Assembly: GCA_003280025.1 (NCBI GenBank)
Contig: QCGD01000003.1
Span: 1 to 64,000 of the forward strand
Source of the DNA: Prochlorococcus sp. AG-363-P06
GTDB lineage: Bacteria; Cyanobacteriota; Cyanobacteriia; PCC-6307; Cyanobiaceae
DNA length: 64,000 bases
Direction: 5' to 3'
The notes below the pieces were generated by a model. That model was given only the letters and a program-made list of their open reading frames with translations. It was not told the origin of the DNA and ran no database searches. Positions within the stretch are counted from its first letter, which is position 1. Each line of letters starts with the position of its first letter. The position numbers and the translations under genes are program-made. Positions 1 to 9,242 of the stretch are shown here, in pieces.

Positions 1-1731
1 AATTCGCCAATAATTTCGATTATTTTATTTAATGCGAATAAAGAAAAATATAGATTTAAAACATCATTATTTAATCCAAAAAATAATATTAGAATTGTTG
101 ATTTAGATTTAACAATTAAAACTTTTAATTCTCTTAGAAGAAATGATATTAGCTTTTTACATCAATTACCTCAATTTAGTAAAAATGACTTATTAAAATT
201 AAAAAACTTTGGATATAAATCATGTGAAGAATTAATATCTGCAATTATAAATTTCCACAAAAAATTCGATGATAAAAATAAAATTAATGATGAATTTAAA
301 ATTAATATTCAAAAAGATAATCGAATTGAAAAGTTGAATGCAAATAAGAATGTAATTAATTTACTAAAGAGGAATGGAATACAAAATATTTCAGATCTTT
401 CTAGATATACTGAATTTGAGATAAAAAACCTAAATGGATTTGGTCCTATATGTTGGGATAATCTAAAACAAAATTTAGAGATTTATGAAAGGAATTATTC
501 TACAAAAGTAAATTTTAAACTTGGAATTAATAATGATGGAATATTACGTAATACTAATAAAAATGATTATTCAGAAGAATTTTGGAATTTTATACAGGAA
601 AAGTTTCAAAATATAAAAACTCAAACTAATTATTCAGATGTTGAAAATATAGACAAATTATTAGAGTTATTTTTCCAAGAAGCTTATAAGAAAAATAATA
701 ATTTAAGAACTCTAGAAATGATTTACCTAATTAGTGAAGAAGCATTTAAAAAGTTCAATGATTCTTCAATAAAAAAAATCACTCTTGAATATTCACTCTA
801 TAAATATTTAATTTTTAAAAAATTCCTTAATTTAGAAAACACTTTAACAGCATTAACTTGGATAAGCAATTTCAGAAATATTATTGAACGAAATAAAATT
901 ATTATCATTATTTACCTCCAAAGAATTTCAGGAAAAACGTTTGCAGAAATTGGTAGAGAAAGAAATTTATCTAGAGAAAGGATTAGACAATTAGAATTGA
1001 AAATTTCAAAATTCATTGGAACCTCTGCCTCAGAGTTAACAAATATATGTAGGAATTTAAAAGAAAAAATTCTTTTTAAAGAAGAATCTTCTGCTTTCTT
1101 AGAAATTATTAAAAAATTTGGGAGAATACCTCATAAATTGGATGAATTTATTGATGAAAAGAGTTGTAATTACCTTAAATTAAATCTTAAAGAAAGAATC
1201 GACATATATGAAAAATTTAAAGTTGAAATTCCTGCTTCAGAATATGACTTTCATTATGAATACATTACTAACTTAAATGGTATAGCAGGAAGTGGATATT
1301 GGTTAAAACTTGATAACCTAAAAGAATTCCTATTTAGACATGCCCATAAATTAGGTGAGCCTAATCTTATGCCCAAACAGACATCGTTACCTCGTGCAGT
1401 TGGTGGGGTCGTAACAAGGCATGGAGGTCAAAGTAAGGTCGCTTCTTTAATTGGTTTAAAATATCAAGGTCAACTTGTGAATCCTGATGGAGGTAGAACT
1501 TACTGGACCGATGAGAGACTTGAAGAATTGATTGATGACGTAAACATGTTTCTAATACAAGATTTATCAGTAATGCCTGAAAGGACTCAATTTGTTGATT
1601 TCTTCAAAAATACCACGATAAGAAAATATCAAGATAAAAAAGTTTATTCAGCATTTGCAGCATTTACAAAACAAGAAGTTTTAAGCTGGGAAGATGTTGC
1701 CAAAAGATTTAAAAGAAAAATTCTATATTAA
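1..1731 (+). CDS. Partial alpha-CTD-like / sigma-4-like DNA-binding protein (5' end outside window)
   Basis: The reading frame is open from base 1, so the gene begins upstream of the window; the TTG at 334 is only an internal codon. About bases 91-260 encode a helix-hairpin-helix unit very like the RNA polymerase alpha C-terminal domain (LTIKTFNSLRRNDI then LKNFGYKSCEEL). A second, weaker copy follows at about 346-480 (LNGFGPICWDNL). Bases about 930-1000 encode a sigma-70 region-4-type helix-turn-helix (TFAEIGRERNLSRERIRQLE). The C-terminus (about 1355-1731) has a GGVVTRHGGQSKVASLIGL segment followed by a second weaker copy, resembling a repeat I associate with cyanobacterial and plant proteins. 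No sigma region 2 is visible in this part. It probably binds DNA and may regulate the operon that starts 106 bases downstream; that role is inference. Confidence 0.7.
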   Translation, partial: NSPIISIILFNANKEKYRFKTSLFNPKNNIRIVDLDLTIKTFNSLRRNDISFLHQLPQFSKNDLLKLKNFGYKSCEELISAIINFHKKFDDKNKINDEFKINIQKDNRIEKLNANKNVINLLKRNGIQNISDLSRYTEFEIKNLNGFGPICWDNLKQNLEIYERNYSTKVNFKLGINNDGILRNTNKNDYSEEFWNFIQEKFQNIKTQTNYSDVENIDKLLELFFQEAYKKNNNLRTLEMIYLISEEAFKKFNDSSIKKITLEYSLYKYLIFKKFLNLENTLTALTWISNFRNIIERNKIIIIIYLQRISGKTFAEIGRERNLSRERIRQLELKISKFIGTSASELTNICRNLKEKILFKEESSAFLEIIKKFGRIPHKLDEFIDEKSCNYLKLNLKERIDIYEKFKVEIPASEYDFHYEYITNLNGIAGSGYWLKLDNLKEFLFRHAHKLGEPNLMPKQTSLPRAVGGVVTRHGGQSKVASLIGLKYQGQLVNPDGGRTYWTDERLEELIDDVNMFLIQDLSVMPERTQFVDFFKNTTIRKYQDKKVYSAFAAFTKQEVLSWEDVAKRFKRKILY

Positions 1732-1837
1732 AAATTACTTTTTATTTATAAAATTTCTCTCTCAATAATTATTTCTTGATTATTATTATTTCCAATTTAT
1801 TACACAAAATATCTTACAATCTTTAATAAAAAATATT

Positions 1838-4468
1838 ATGTCTAAAGAAAAGATAATAAAAGAATATATAAATCAAATTACAGACCAAGTTAAAGCGCGT
1901 CAAGTTTCAATAGATGAGGCTTGCAATAATTTAAAAATATTTTGTGCAAATGATGAAATGAAAGAGTTTCTCCAAGAAGCTCAGCTTACTTTAATGAGAA
2001 AAGAATCTAAATTTAAAACTGGTACCGTAGTATTAAACTCAAGGAAAAAAGATTATTGGTACTTCCATGGTGAAGGAGACGAAATTTGGTCAAACTATAA
2101 ACGTTTCCTTATTGAACATAAAAAATGGGAAGGAGAGAATATTGATCAACTTGATATGGAATCAACATCAATAGTTAATGAATTATTGAATCCCATAAGT
2201 GACAATGACGGAAGAATTCAGGGCCTAGTTTTAGGTTATGTACAATCAGGGAAAACTTCTAATATGGCTGGAATTATAGCCAAAGCAGCAGATAGTGGTT
2301 ATAAATTTATTATAATTTTTGCAGGTCTTACTGATGCATTGAGGAGACAAACTCAAATCAGAATTGAGAATGATATAACTAATCATTCTAAAGAGAGATG
2401 GCATTGGCTAACTGATCAAAATGATGATTTCATAGCAAGTCCTCAACCTTTGCCTGATACAGCTAATAAAGTAACAAAAATCTGTGTAATAAAAAAGAAT
2501 GTAAATATCTTACAAAGATTACTTGAAAAAATTAATCAGCTTACGACTTCTAGATTAAGAAAAATGACTACTTTGATAATAGATGATGAGTGTGATCAAG
2601 CTTCTTTGAATACTAGGGAAAATAGAGATATTGCAGGTGATATATCTGGAACAAATAAATTAATTAAAGATACACTTTATACCTTAAAGAAGGTCTCATA
2701 CGTTGGTTATACTGCAACTCCTAATGCCCCATTTTTAACAAGTCCAAAATCTGCAGATAGCACAGATAATCTATTCCCAAAAGATTTTATAGTTTCGTTA
2801 AAAGAGCCAAAAAATTATTTTGGAGTAAACAAACTTTTCCAGAATGAAGAAAACAGTGATGGTGAATATGAGTTGCCTTTTATAAGAAGAATTGAAGAGG
2901 AGGAAGTTTCATTTCTTCAACCTCCTTCTCAAAAAGAAAGATTTAATTTTAGACCTAAATTAACAACTAGTTTGGTCAAAGCATGCGACTATTATCTCTT
3001 AGCTTTATCAGCAAGAGCTTGCAGGAAAGAAAATTCAGAACATTGCTGCATGATGATTCATACATCAAGATATACAGAAATGCATGATTCCTTTTTACCA
3101 CTTATCAAAGGAGAATGGTTGCAACCGATTGTAAGAGATCTTAAAGAAAATAAAACTAGAACTTTAAAAAGGCTTGAATCTCTATGGGAAAAAGAAATTT
3201 CAATATTGGAGGATTCAACTAGGTTAAATCTCAATTGTCCTCAAAAGCCTGAAAAATTTGACGATTTGAAACCTCACTTATTAACTCAGGCTTTAACAAT
3301 AGAAGTATTGAGAGAAAATTCAAATAACGAAAATGAGGAGGATAGACTAGATTTTGGGAAAGAAACAATTCACGCAATTGTAATAGGCGGAGATGTTTTA
3401 TCAAGAGGTTTAACTATTGAAGGATTATTATGTAGCTTCTTTCTCAGAGAATCAAGTCAAGATGATACCTTAATGCAAATGGGAAGATGGTTTGGTTATA
3501 GAAAAGGCTATGAAGATTTACCTAGGATTTGGATGACATATTCTGTGGAATATGAATTTAGCAAATTTATTGAAAAAGAAGAGCATATGAGAAGAAGAAT
3601 AACAACTATGCGTGAACAAGGAAGAGCACCAATAGAGTTTCCTCCGGAGGTTGCAATATCTAAAGGTCGCAAGCCAACCGCTAAAGGTAAAATTTCGCGA
3701 AGAATTGAAACATCAAATGGAATGTTTTATGATCGTGAATTTTGGACATTGCGTTTCCCATTGGATCAAAATAAGCATAAAAACAATAAAAAGGCTGTAG
3801 AAAAATTAATTGAAGATTTAATTGAAGAGTCCAAATATAAATTTGAAAAAATCAATAATTGTAATGTTGTAAAAAATGTTGACTGTTCCCACATACAAAA
3901 TTTTATTGACAACTTTTATTTTCATGAAAAAGAGAGTTTTGGAGGTTTGAATAAATTTCTAGAATCAGAAAATAATAATTATCCTAATAATTCTTTAAGA
4001 AAATGGAATATTGGTATTATGGAAGGCAAAGGAGAAGGATTAATTAACATCAGTTCTCTTAGAGATATAAGAACTTGTATAAGAACAAAGGTTTATGATG
4101 CAAATTCAAATAATAAAGAAATTTACATCAAGGCGCTTATGGGCCCAACGGATCTTTTAATTGATGTAGATAGAAACAAATTCAAAGATTTTGAAGCAGA
4201 AAATTCTGAATATAATAAACAGAAAAGAGAACTTACTAGAATTTATAGAAAAAAAATATTTGGAGACAGACCCCTCTTAATCATTTATCCTATAAGCAAA
4301 GATTCTAAACCAAATGAAAATAACGAAAACAGAAAAGCTCTTTTTGAAAATATAGATATACCTTATGAAAAACACGATATATTTGGAGTCGTTATTTCTT
4401 TACCCAGTACACCTAAAAAAAGAGTTTTCATAGAAAAAGCTCTAAGAGTTCAAAGTTATCAAAAATGA
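1838..4468 (+). CDS. Z1-domain superfamily II helicase/ATPase
   Basis: This 876-residue protein has the Z1 domain of the MutL/MORC-associated restriction systems. Visible motifs are Walker A GYVQSGKT (residues 133-140), Walker B DDECD (249-253), GYTATPNA shortly after it (motif III-like), GGDVLSRGLTIEGL (from 517), and MQMGRWFGYRKGY (from 546), the motif VI region with its conserved arginine. Known family role: a superfamily II helicase-like ATPase encoded with an REase-fold protein and a GHKL ATPase, often with a cytosine methylase. It is the first gene of a five-gene same-strand run; the DUF4420 gene starts 58 bases after its stop. Family assignment is firm. Translocation on DNA and the target recognised are not shown by sequence. 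Confidence 0.9.
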   Translation: MSKEKIIKEYINQITDQVKARQVSIDEACNNLKIFCANDEMKEFLQEAQLTLMRKESKFKTGTVVLNSRKKDYWYFHGEGDEIWSNYKRFLIEHKKWEGENIDQLDMESTSIVNELLNPISDNDGRIQGLVLGYVQSGKTSNMAGIIAKAADSGYKFIIIFAGLTDALRRQTQIRIENDITNHSKERWHWLTDQNDDFIASPQPLPDTANKVTKICVIKKNVNILQRLLEKINQLTTSRLRKMTTLIIDDECDQASLNTRENRDIAGDISGTNKLIKDTLYTLKKVSYVGYTATPNAPFLTSPKSADSTDNLFPKDFIVSLKEPKNYFGVNKLFQNEENSDGEYELPFIRRIEEEEVSFLQPPSQKERFNFRPKLTTSLVKACDYYLLALSARACRKENSEHCCMMIHTSRYTEMHDSFLPLIKGEWLQPIVRDLKENKTRTLKRLESLWEKEISILEDSTRLNLNCPQKPEKFDDLKPHLLTQALTIEVLRENSNNENEEDRLDFGKETIHAIVIGGDVLSRGLTIEGLLCSFFLRESSQDDTLMQMGRWFGYRKGYEDLPRIWMTYSVEYEFSKFIEKEEHMRRRITTMREQGRAPIEFPPEVAISKGRKPTAKGKISRRIETSNGMFYDREFWTLRFPLDQNKHKNNKKAVEKLIEDLIEESKYKFEKINNCNVVKNVDCSHIQNFIDNFYFHEKESFGGLNKFLESENNNYPNNSLRKWNIGIMEGKGEGLINISSLRDIRTCIRTKVYDANSNNKEIYIKALMGPTDLLIDVDRNKFKDFEAENSEYNKQKRELTRIYRKKIFGDRPLLIIYPISKDSKPNENNENRKALFENIDIPYEKHDIFGVVISLPSTPKKRVFIEKALRVQSYQK

Positions 4469-4526
4469 AATTAGTTTACATTTACAACTTGAAAATTCTT
4501 AAATTCTATAACTTTCTTTTTTATTA

Positions 4527-5525
4527 ATGTTAGAAACGATCAAAAATACATGGGAAATACTTGAACCCATTCGCAAAATATCAAAAGAACAGTTTGAGAT
4601 ATGTCCTTTTGAAATCTCAGAAAACTTAAAACCTGATTCAGTTTTATTTTTCATAAACGATAAGAATGAAAAAGGAATTTTATTAAAGGATGATAATCTT
4701 GAAACTAAGCTGCCAAAACACGGTTGTTCCAGACTTGAAATAATACGTCAAAATATTTCAATTGAAGGTTTTGAAAATAAATATATAAAAGTAACTTGTT
4801 TAGATGAATCCCTTAATTATGCTTTTTCAATATTAGTAAGCAGAATTCTTCAATTATTAATTGATGGCTCTTCACCTTCTAGTGCGACAATAGATTCTGT
4901 AAATGAGTTAAGAAAGCTTCTTTCTCGTTCTAGAGGTCCCTTACCTAAAGAAGAAGAAATTATTGGCCTTGTTGGAGAATTGATTTTTCTTTTTTCATTA
5001 GTTGAAAAAAAACAAAATTTATGGAAAGGATGGAATGGCCCATTTAAAGCATCCAAAGACTATACCCTAAGTAATGTTGATGTTGAGTTAAAAGCATCAC
5101 TACAATCAGGAGAGCCATCAATAACAGTTAACAATTTAAATCAACTTGAACCAGTAGTAGAAAGATCCCTGTTTTTATTTCATTCAACACTTGTAAAAAA
5201 TCCTAATGGAGATATATCAGTGCCAAGATTAATTAAAAAAATAATAGACAAAATTGATGACAAAGATGATTTCAACAATACTTTATTCACTGCTGGTTAT
5301 TCGAAAGAACATGAAGAGATGTGGGATTCTTTTAGATTTTCTGTAATAGAAAAAACATCATATCAAGTATTAAATGATTTCCCAAGAATAAATCAGAACT
5401 CTTTTATTAATTCTTCAATCCCAGATAGCATTTCAAAGATAAGATACGATATTGAACTAAACAAGCTAAGTAAATTTAAAATAGAAAATAAATCTTTAAT
5501 TGATTTAATTTATCAAAATGAATAA
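4527..5525 (+). CDS. PD-(D/E)XK nuclease-fold protein, DUF4420 family
   Basis: This is a 332-residue protein of the DUF4420 type, the likely nuclease of the operon. A conserved Gly-Glu lies at residues 150-151 (GLVGELIFL), then a W-x-G-W segment. The catalytic signature is D185-x-E187-x-K189 (NVDVELKAS), as expected for an REase-fold core with an upstream glutamate. Its last eight bases overlap the start of the GHKL ATPase gene, so the two are probably translationally coupled. By family association it is the cleavage subunit driven by the Z1 helicase and GHKL ATPase. All catalytic residues appear intact, arguing against decay. Substrate and cut type are unknown. Confidence 0.85.
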   Translation: MLETIKNTWEILEPIRKISKEQFEICPFEISENLKPDSVLFFINDKNEKGILLKDDNLETKLPKHGCSRLEIIRQNISIEGFENKYIKVTCLDESLNYAFSILVSRILQLLIDGSSPSSATIDSVNELRKLLSRSRGPLPKEEEIIGLVGELIFLFSLVEKKQNLWKGWNGPFKASKDYTLSNVDVELKASLQSGEPSITVNNLNQLEPVVERSLFLFHSTLVKNPNGDISVPRLIKKIIDKIDDKDDFNNTLFTAGYSKEHEEMWDSFRFSVIEKTSYQVLNDFPRINQNSFINSSIPDSISKIRYDIELNKLSKFKIENKSLIDLIYQNE

Positions 5526-7482
5526 TCAGGGAACAAGCGTTAATATATATAGTGAGCCTTTCCCAAATAGCGGTGCCATGCCTGGAGAAGGTGCAACTAA
5601 GTTACTTGGTCTATCATTAACCCCTTTAGAAATTCTACTAAGAGAAACACTTCAAAATAGTTGGGATGCATCCATAGAACAAAACTCTAAGCCATCTTTT
5701 GAAATTAATTTGAGGCTTTTAAAAGTAAATGAATCTATTGCACTTAAAAAATTTTTCTTTCAGCTACCTCCCATCGATTCAAAAGAGAGATTGGTATTAG
5801 AAAACTTTTTGAATAAAAAGTATCAATTAATTTTGGAAATTTGTGATTTCGGCACTAAAGGCCTTGGTGGGCCATTTTCAGCATCCGAAGCAATTAGCAC
5901 AGAAGAAGATTATGATTTTGTGAATTTTGTAAAGAATATTGGCAGTCATAGAGACCAAAGAAATGGAGGCGGAACTTATGGTTTCGGAAAATCATCTCTA
6001 TTTAATATGAGTAAATGTAAAACTATACTTATAGATTCATTAACTTCTTACAAAAATAAACTTCAAAATCGCTTTATTGGATATGCTTTGGGCACCTCAT
6101 ACGATGCATTCGAAGATCATGAGAAAAAGCGCAAAAGATTTACAGGTAGACATTGGTGGGGCTCAAAAGGAAACTATCCTAATGATCTCAAAGTAGTGGA
6201 TCCAATTTTAGATGAGGAAGCAAGAATAATTTCCAAGGATCTTGGACTAAAAGTAAGAAATCATGAAAAGGATAAGGGTACTTCATTAGTAATTCTTGAT
6301 CCAAATTTAGATGATCTTGATGAGAATTTCTCTCCTGAATTAATACCCAAAATTCAAAAAAAAATCAACTTAAGATTCCAAGAAATATTACTTTGGTGGG
6401 CATGGCCAAAATTCACTCTTATGAGTAATAATGAAAGGCCAATGAGTTGTCACATATCAGTTTTTGGAGATAAAGAAGAGATCCCAGCTCCAGAGAGATT
6501 ATTACCATTGAGTTTTTTAGCTAACGCTTTAAGAGAAGCTAGAAATAAAAAAAATCCTATTTACTCATCTAGGCCTAGAATAAAGTTAGGACATATTGGT
6601 ACCTATGTTGATGAATCTAAAGGAGATCTATATAGTGATTCAAGATTTAGAAATGTTTTAGAAACAACACTTATTCCTAAAAAATTGGGACATTTTGCCT
6701 TGCTTAGGCCAGCAGAATTGGTAGTTAGGTATGTGACACGTAGTAGTATTTTGGATGATAACCAACCGCAATGGGCAGGAGTCTTTATATGCAGTGAGGA
6801 AGAAGATATCGAGAGAGTTTTTGCAAAGTCCGAGCCTCCTACACACGACGACTGGAAGCCAAGTTCATCACATGATCTTTCAAAAGATCAAAAAAAATTA
6901 GTTGGAAGTGCAAAAAATCAAATCTATAAAGAAGTAAAACAATTATCTGGCGAAGAAACATCAGATTCTTGGGAAGACTCCTCGGAAACCGATAGAAATT
7001 CTATTGCTTGGTTAATGGATGATATTGGATCTTCAATTATTGGCAGAGGAATTGGAGGCGCTGATGGCTCAAAGAAACTAGGCAAGAAAAAAAGTAAAAA
7101 TAAAATTACAACGAAATTAACCAAGCCAACTTATTTTAAAACAAGCTTTATAAATGAAAAAATAGTTGCTGAATTCAAAATGACTCTTACTGGCAAAGAA
7201 GGTAAAAATGTTCAGATAGATTTTAAACCATGGATTTTAACCGAGGAAGGTAAGGTTGAATCCGCACCAAATGGTTTAAAGCCTAAAATAATCAAATTAA
7301 AATCATCAAACCTTTATGAGGTAAACGAAGAACAAATTCAAAAACAAATAAATCAAAATGGGGGAGGGATATTTAGTTTGCCTTTTGTATTACAGAAAAA
7401 TCAAATAAATATTGAAGTTAGTGTTGAGATTCCAGATAACGTAGTTATTACATTAATTGCTAATTTAAATAATAATTTATAA
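5518..7482 (+). CDS. GHKL (Hsp90/MutL/MORC-type) ATPase
   Basis: This 654-residue protein carries an N-terminal Bergerat ATP-binding fold. The N-box has E43 and N47 (RETLQNSWDA), motif D-x-G is D110-F-G112 with a following GLGG, and a glycine-rich lid GGGTYGFGKSS lies at 150-160. This arrangement fits the MutL/MORC-like branch used in predicted restriction systems rather than a histidine kinase: there is no His-phosphotransfer domain or membrane segment. Residues about 440-560 are charged and low in hydrophobics (linker), followed by a beta-rich C-terminal part. The start overlaps the DUF4420 stop by eight bases and the next gene begins two bases after its own stop. It is probably an ATP-dependent clamp or switch in the complex. 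Confidence 0.88.
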   Translation: MNNQGTSVNIYSEPFPNSGAMPGEGATKLLGLSLTPLEILLRETLQNSWDASIEQNSKPSFEINLRLLKVNESIALKKFFFQLPPIDSKERLVLENFLNKKYQLILEICDFGTKGLGGPFSASEAISTEEDYDFVNFVKNIGSHRDQRNGGGTYGFGKSSLFNMSKCKTILIDSLTSYKNKLQNRFIGYALGTSYDAFEDHEKKRKRFTGRHWWGSKGNYPNDLKVVDPILDEEARIISKDLGLKVRNHEKDKGTSLVILDPNLDDLDENFSPELIPKIQKKINLRFQEILLWWAWPKFTLMSNNERPMSCHISVFGDKEEIPAPERLLPLSFLANALREARNKKNPIYSSRPRIKLGHIGTYVDESKGDLYSDSRFRNVLETTLIPKKLGHFALLRPAELVVRYVTRSSILDDNQPQWAGVFICSEEEDIERVFAKSEPPTHDDWKPSSSHDLSKDQKKLVGSAKNQIYKEVKQLSGEETSDSWEDSSETDRNSIAWLMDDIGSSIIGRGIGGADGSKKLGKKKSKNKITTKLTKPTYFKTSFINEKIVAEFKMTLTGKEGKNVQIDFKPWILTEEGKVESAPNGLKPKIIKLKSSNLYEVNEEQIQKQINQNGGGIFSLPFVLQKNQINIEVSVEIPDNVVITLIANLNNNL

Positions 7483-7484
7483 AT

Positions 7485-8375
7485 ATGTCAACACTTGCTT
7501 ATCCTTATCCTAATTTATTTCCTTATATTGAAAGTAAATGTCTTTGGTTATATTCGGTAGATGGTGAGGAACACAAGGAATTTAAGGAACCATTAAGTAA
7601 TTGGGATTATAAAGCTTCTCTTGAAATAAAATGCAAATTAACTTGGGATATAAGAGATATTTTTGAGCAAGCTAATCTTCTTACAATCATTAATTATTCA
7701 AGAATAGCGATAATAGAAATATCCTCGCCAGGGCAAATATGCTCAGGTAGAAAAAAAATTTTTGATTATCCGCTTATAGATTTGAATAAATTACCAGACC
7801 AAATAATCTTAAAAACTAATTCTTTAAATAATTCAAGTAATATTCAATTTCGTCTTATTATTTATACAGAAAATTGTGAGTTAAATAGATTTAAATATAA
7901 GAAAGGAAGCATCTTATATGATGAAATTTCAACCTTAGTGCTTGAAGGAGAACGTGCAAGGATTTCTTTGCAAAGAAGGGACTTCAAAGATTTCAATAAT
8001 GAAAATGCTATGTGGTTTGTAAAATTTTATCCGGAGAATTTATATCAAACCTTTAATGAAACTTATACCCTTTTTTTAAACAGTAATAAGAAAAACCTAG
8101 AAGATCAAATACGGCGTAGTATTTATCTTAAAGACGCACTGAAAACAGATTTTGTAATTACTATTATGTGCTCCACTCTTCTTAATGAAGATTTAGATAT
8201 TGATTTGGATGAAGATTACCCAGATAGTTCATTAGGTTTTCGAATAAAAGAATGGTTAAAAGACTTTGGTATAGAATCTAAAACTAACTTAGAAAAATTC
8301 AAATTTGAAATTACATACAATCAAAATATTATTAAAACAAAATGCCAAAATCTTTTCTGTTCTGATTTTGATTAA
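7485..8375 (+). CDS. Unrecognised operon protein of the Z1/DUF4420/GHKL system
   Basis: I do not recognise this 296-residue protein. It has no signal peptide or membrane segment. The N-terminal half alternates short hydrophobic strands and looks beta-rich; the C-terminal half holds an acidic patch near residues 235-250 (DLDIDLDEDYPDSS) before a short helical end. It starts two bases after the GHKL ATPase stop and ends eleven bases before the next gene, so it is cotranscribed and probably present in fixed stoichiometry. A structural or specificity subunit is plausible by position only. Confidence 0.6.
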   Translation: MSTLAYPYPNLFPYIESKCLWLYSVDGEEHKEFKEPLSNWDYKASLEIKCKLTWDIRDIFEQANLLTIINYSRIAIIEISSPGQICSGRKKIFDYPLIDLNKLPDQIILKTNSLNNSSNIQFRLIIYTENCELNRFKYKKGSILYDEISTLVLEGERARISLQRRDFKDFNNENAMWFVKFYPENLYQTFNETYTLFLNSNKKNLEDQIRRSIYLKDALKTDFVITIMCSTLLNEDLDIDLDEDYPDSSLGFRIKEWLKDFGIESKTNLEKFKFEITYNQNIIKTKCQNLFCSDFD

Positions 8376-8386
8376 AAATAAAAACA

Positions 8387-9178
8387 ATGTATTTATTACC
8401 ACAACTCAAAAAAGATACTGGCCAAGAAGCAATTTTTAATTTTATTAAAAAAGGAAAAATTGATGAATCAGATATTTTAAAAAATTATGATGGATTATGT
8501 TATACCCTTTCTGAAAATAGAAAAGTAAAAAATGAAGATTTACATTTACTGCGTAATAGGATTTTAGATCTAGCAACAAAAAATGGATTTAGAAATGAGA
8601 GCCCAAATCGTTTTAGGGAATTCGAATATGATGTAGCTATTTGTCTAAGTAATTGCAGCTTTCTTTGGCACAACTCATTACCTACTGGGGAAGCTTTGAG
8701 AAACAACTTTTGGACTTACCTAACAATTGTTTTATTGCCTGATTTGGCAGCTTGGAGATGGCCAATACCTAAAGACGGTGAACTGAGTACTGCATGGAAT
8801 GGAAGAATTTTGGGAGGGACTAGAAATACCTTCCAAAGAATATTTAGAAGAGTATTAAGTTTTGATAGAGGATCAAATCATCCCGAACGCTTTACTTTAA
8901 TAAAAGACCTAATGGAAGATGATTTTAGTGCAATTTTGGAAAGAACCAGTATAGGTTGTAATCCGAAAATTGCGATTGCATTAGCAGAGGAATTTCTTTT
9001 AATGAGAAAAAGGAATGAAAACAAAAGTAAGCAAATTCAGACTTTAATTTATAGAGAATCAACCAAAGATTTAACTGCTTATGGCAAGGTACAATCTTTA
9101 GATTTACTTGAAGAAAAAGATTTAAAAGAATTAATTTCTCAAGTATTTGATCAAAAAGAGAATCAATTATTAAATTAA
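8387..9178 (+). CDS. DUF6339-like protein, last gene of the defence operon
   Basis: This 263-residue protein is rich in Trp and Arg in its middle (LRNNFWTYLTIVLLPDLAAWRW, about residues 104-125, then GGTRNTFQRIFRR). That pattern recalls the DUF6339 family, which I remember as a neighbour of Z1/DUF4420/ATPase genes; the identification is tentative. The N-terminus (LPQLKKDTG) lacks any signal peptide. It closes the five-gene run and converges with the HNH gene on the other strand, 64 bases away. No catalytic motif is evident. Role in the system unknown. Confidence 0.55.
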   Translation: MYLLPQLKKDTGQEAIFNFIKKGKIDESDILKNYDGLCYTLSENRKVKNEDLHLLRNRILDLATKNGFRNESPNRFREFEYDVAICLSNCSFLWHNSLPTGEALRNNFWTYLTIVLLPDLAAWRWPIPKDGELSTAWNGRILGGTRNTFQRIFRRVLSFDRGSNHPERFTLIKDLMEDDFSAILERTSIGCNPKIAIALAEEFLLMRKRNENKSKQIQTLIYRESTKDLTAYGKVQSLDLLEEKDLKELISQVFDQKENQLLN

Positions 9179-9242
9179 TAATTTTTTCAAGAAATGTTAT
9201 AAATTATCCATAAATTTTTTGATCCATTAAATAACTATAAAT

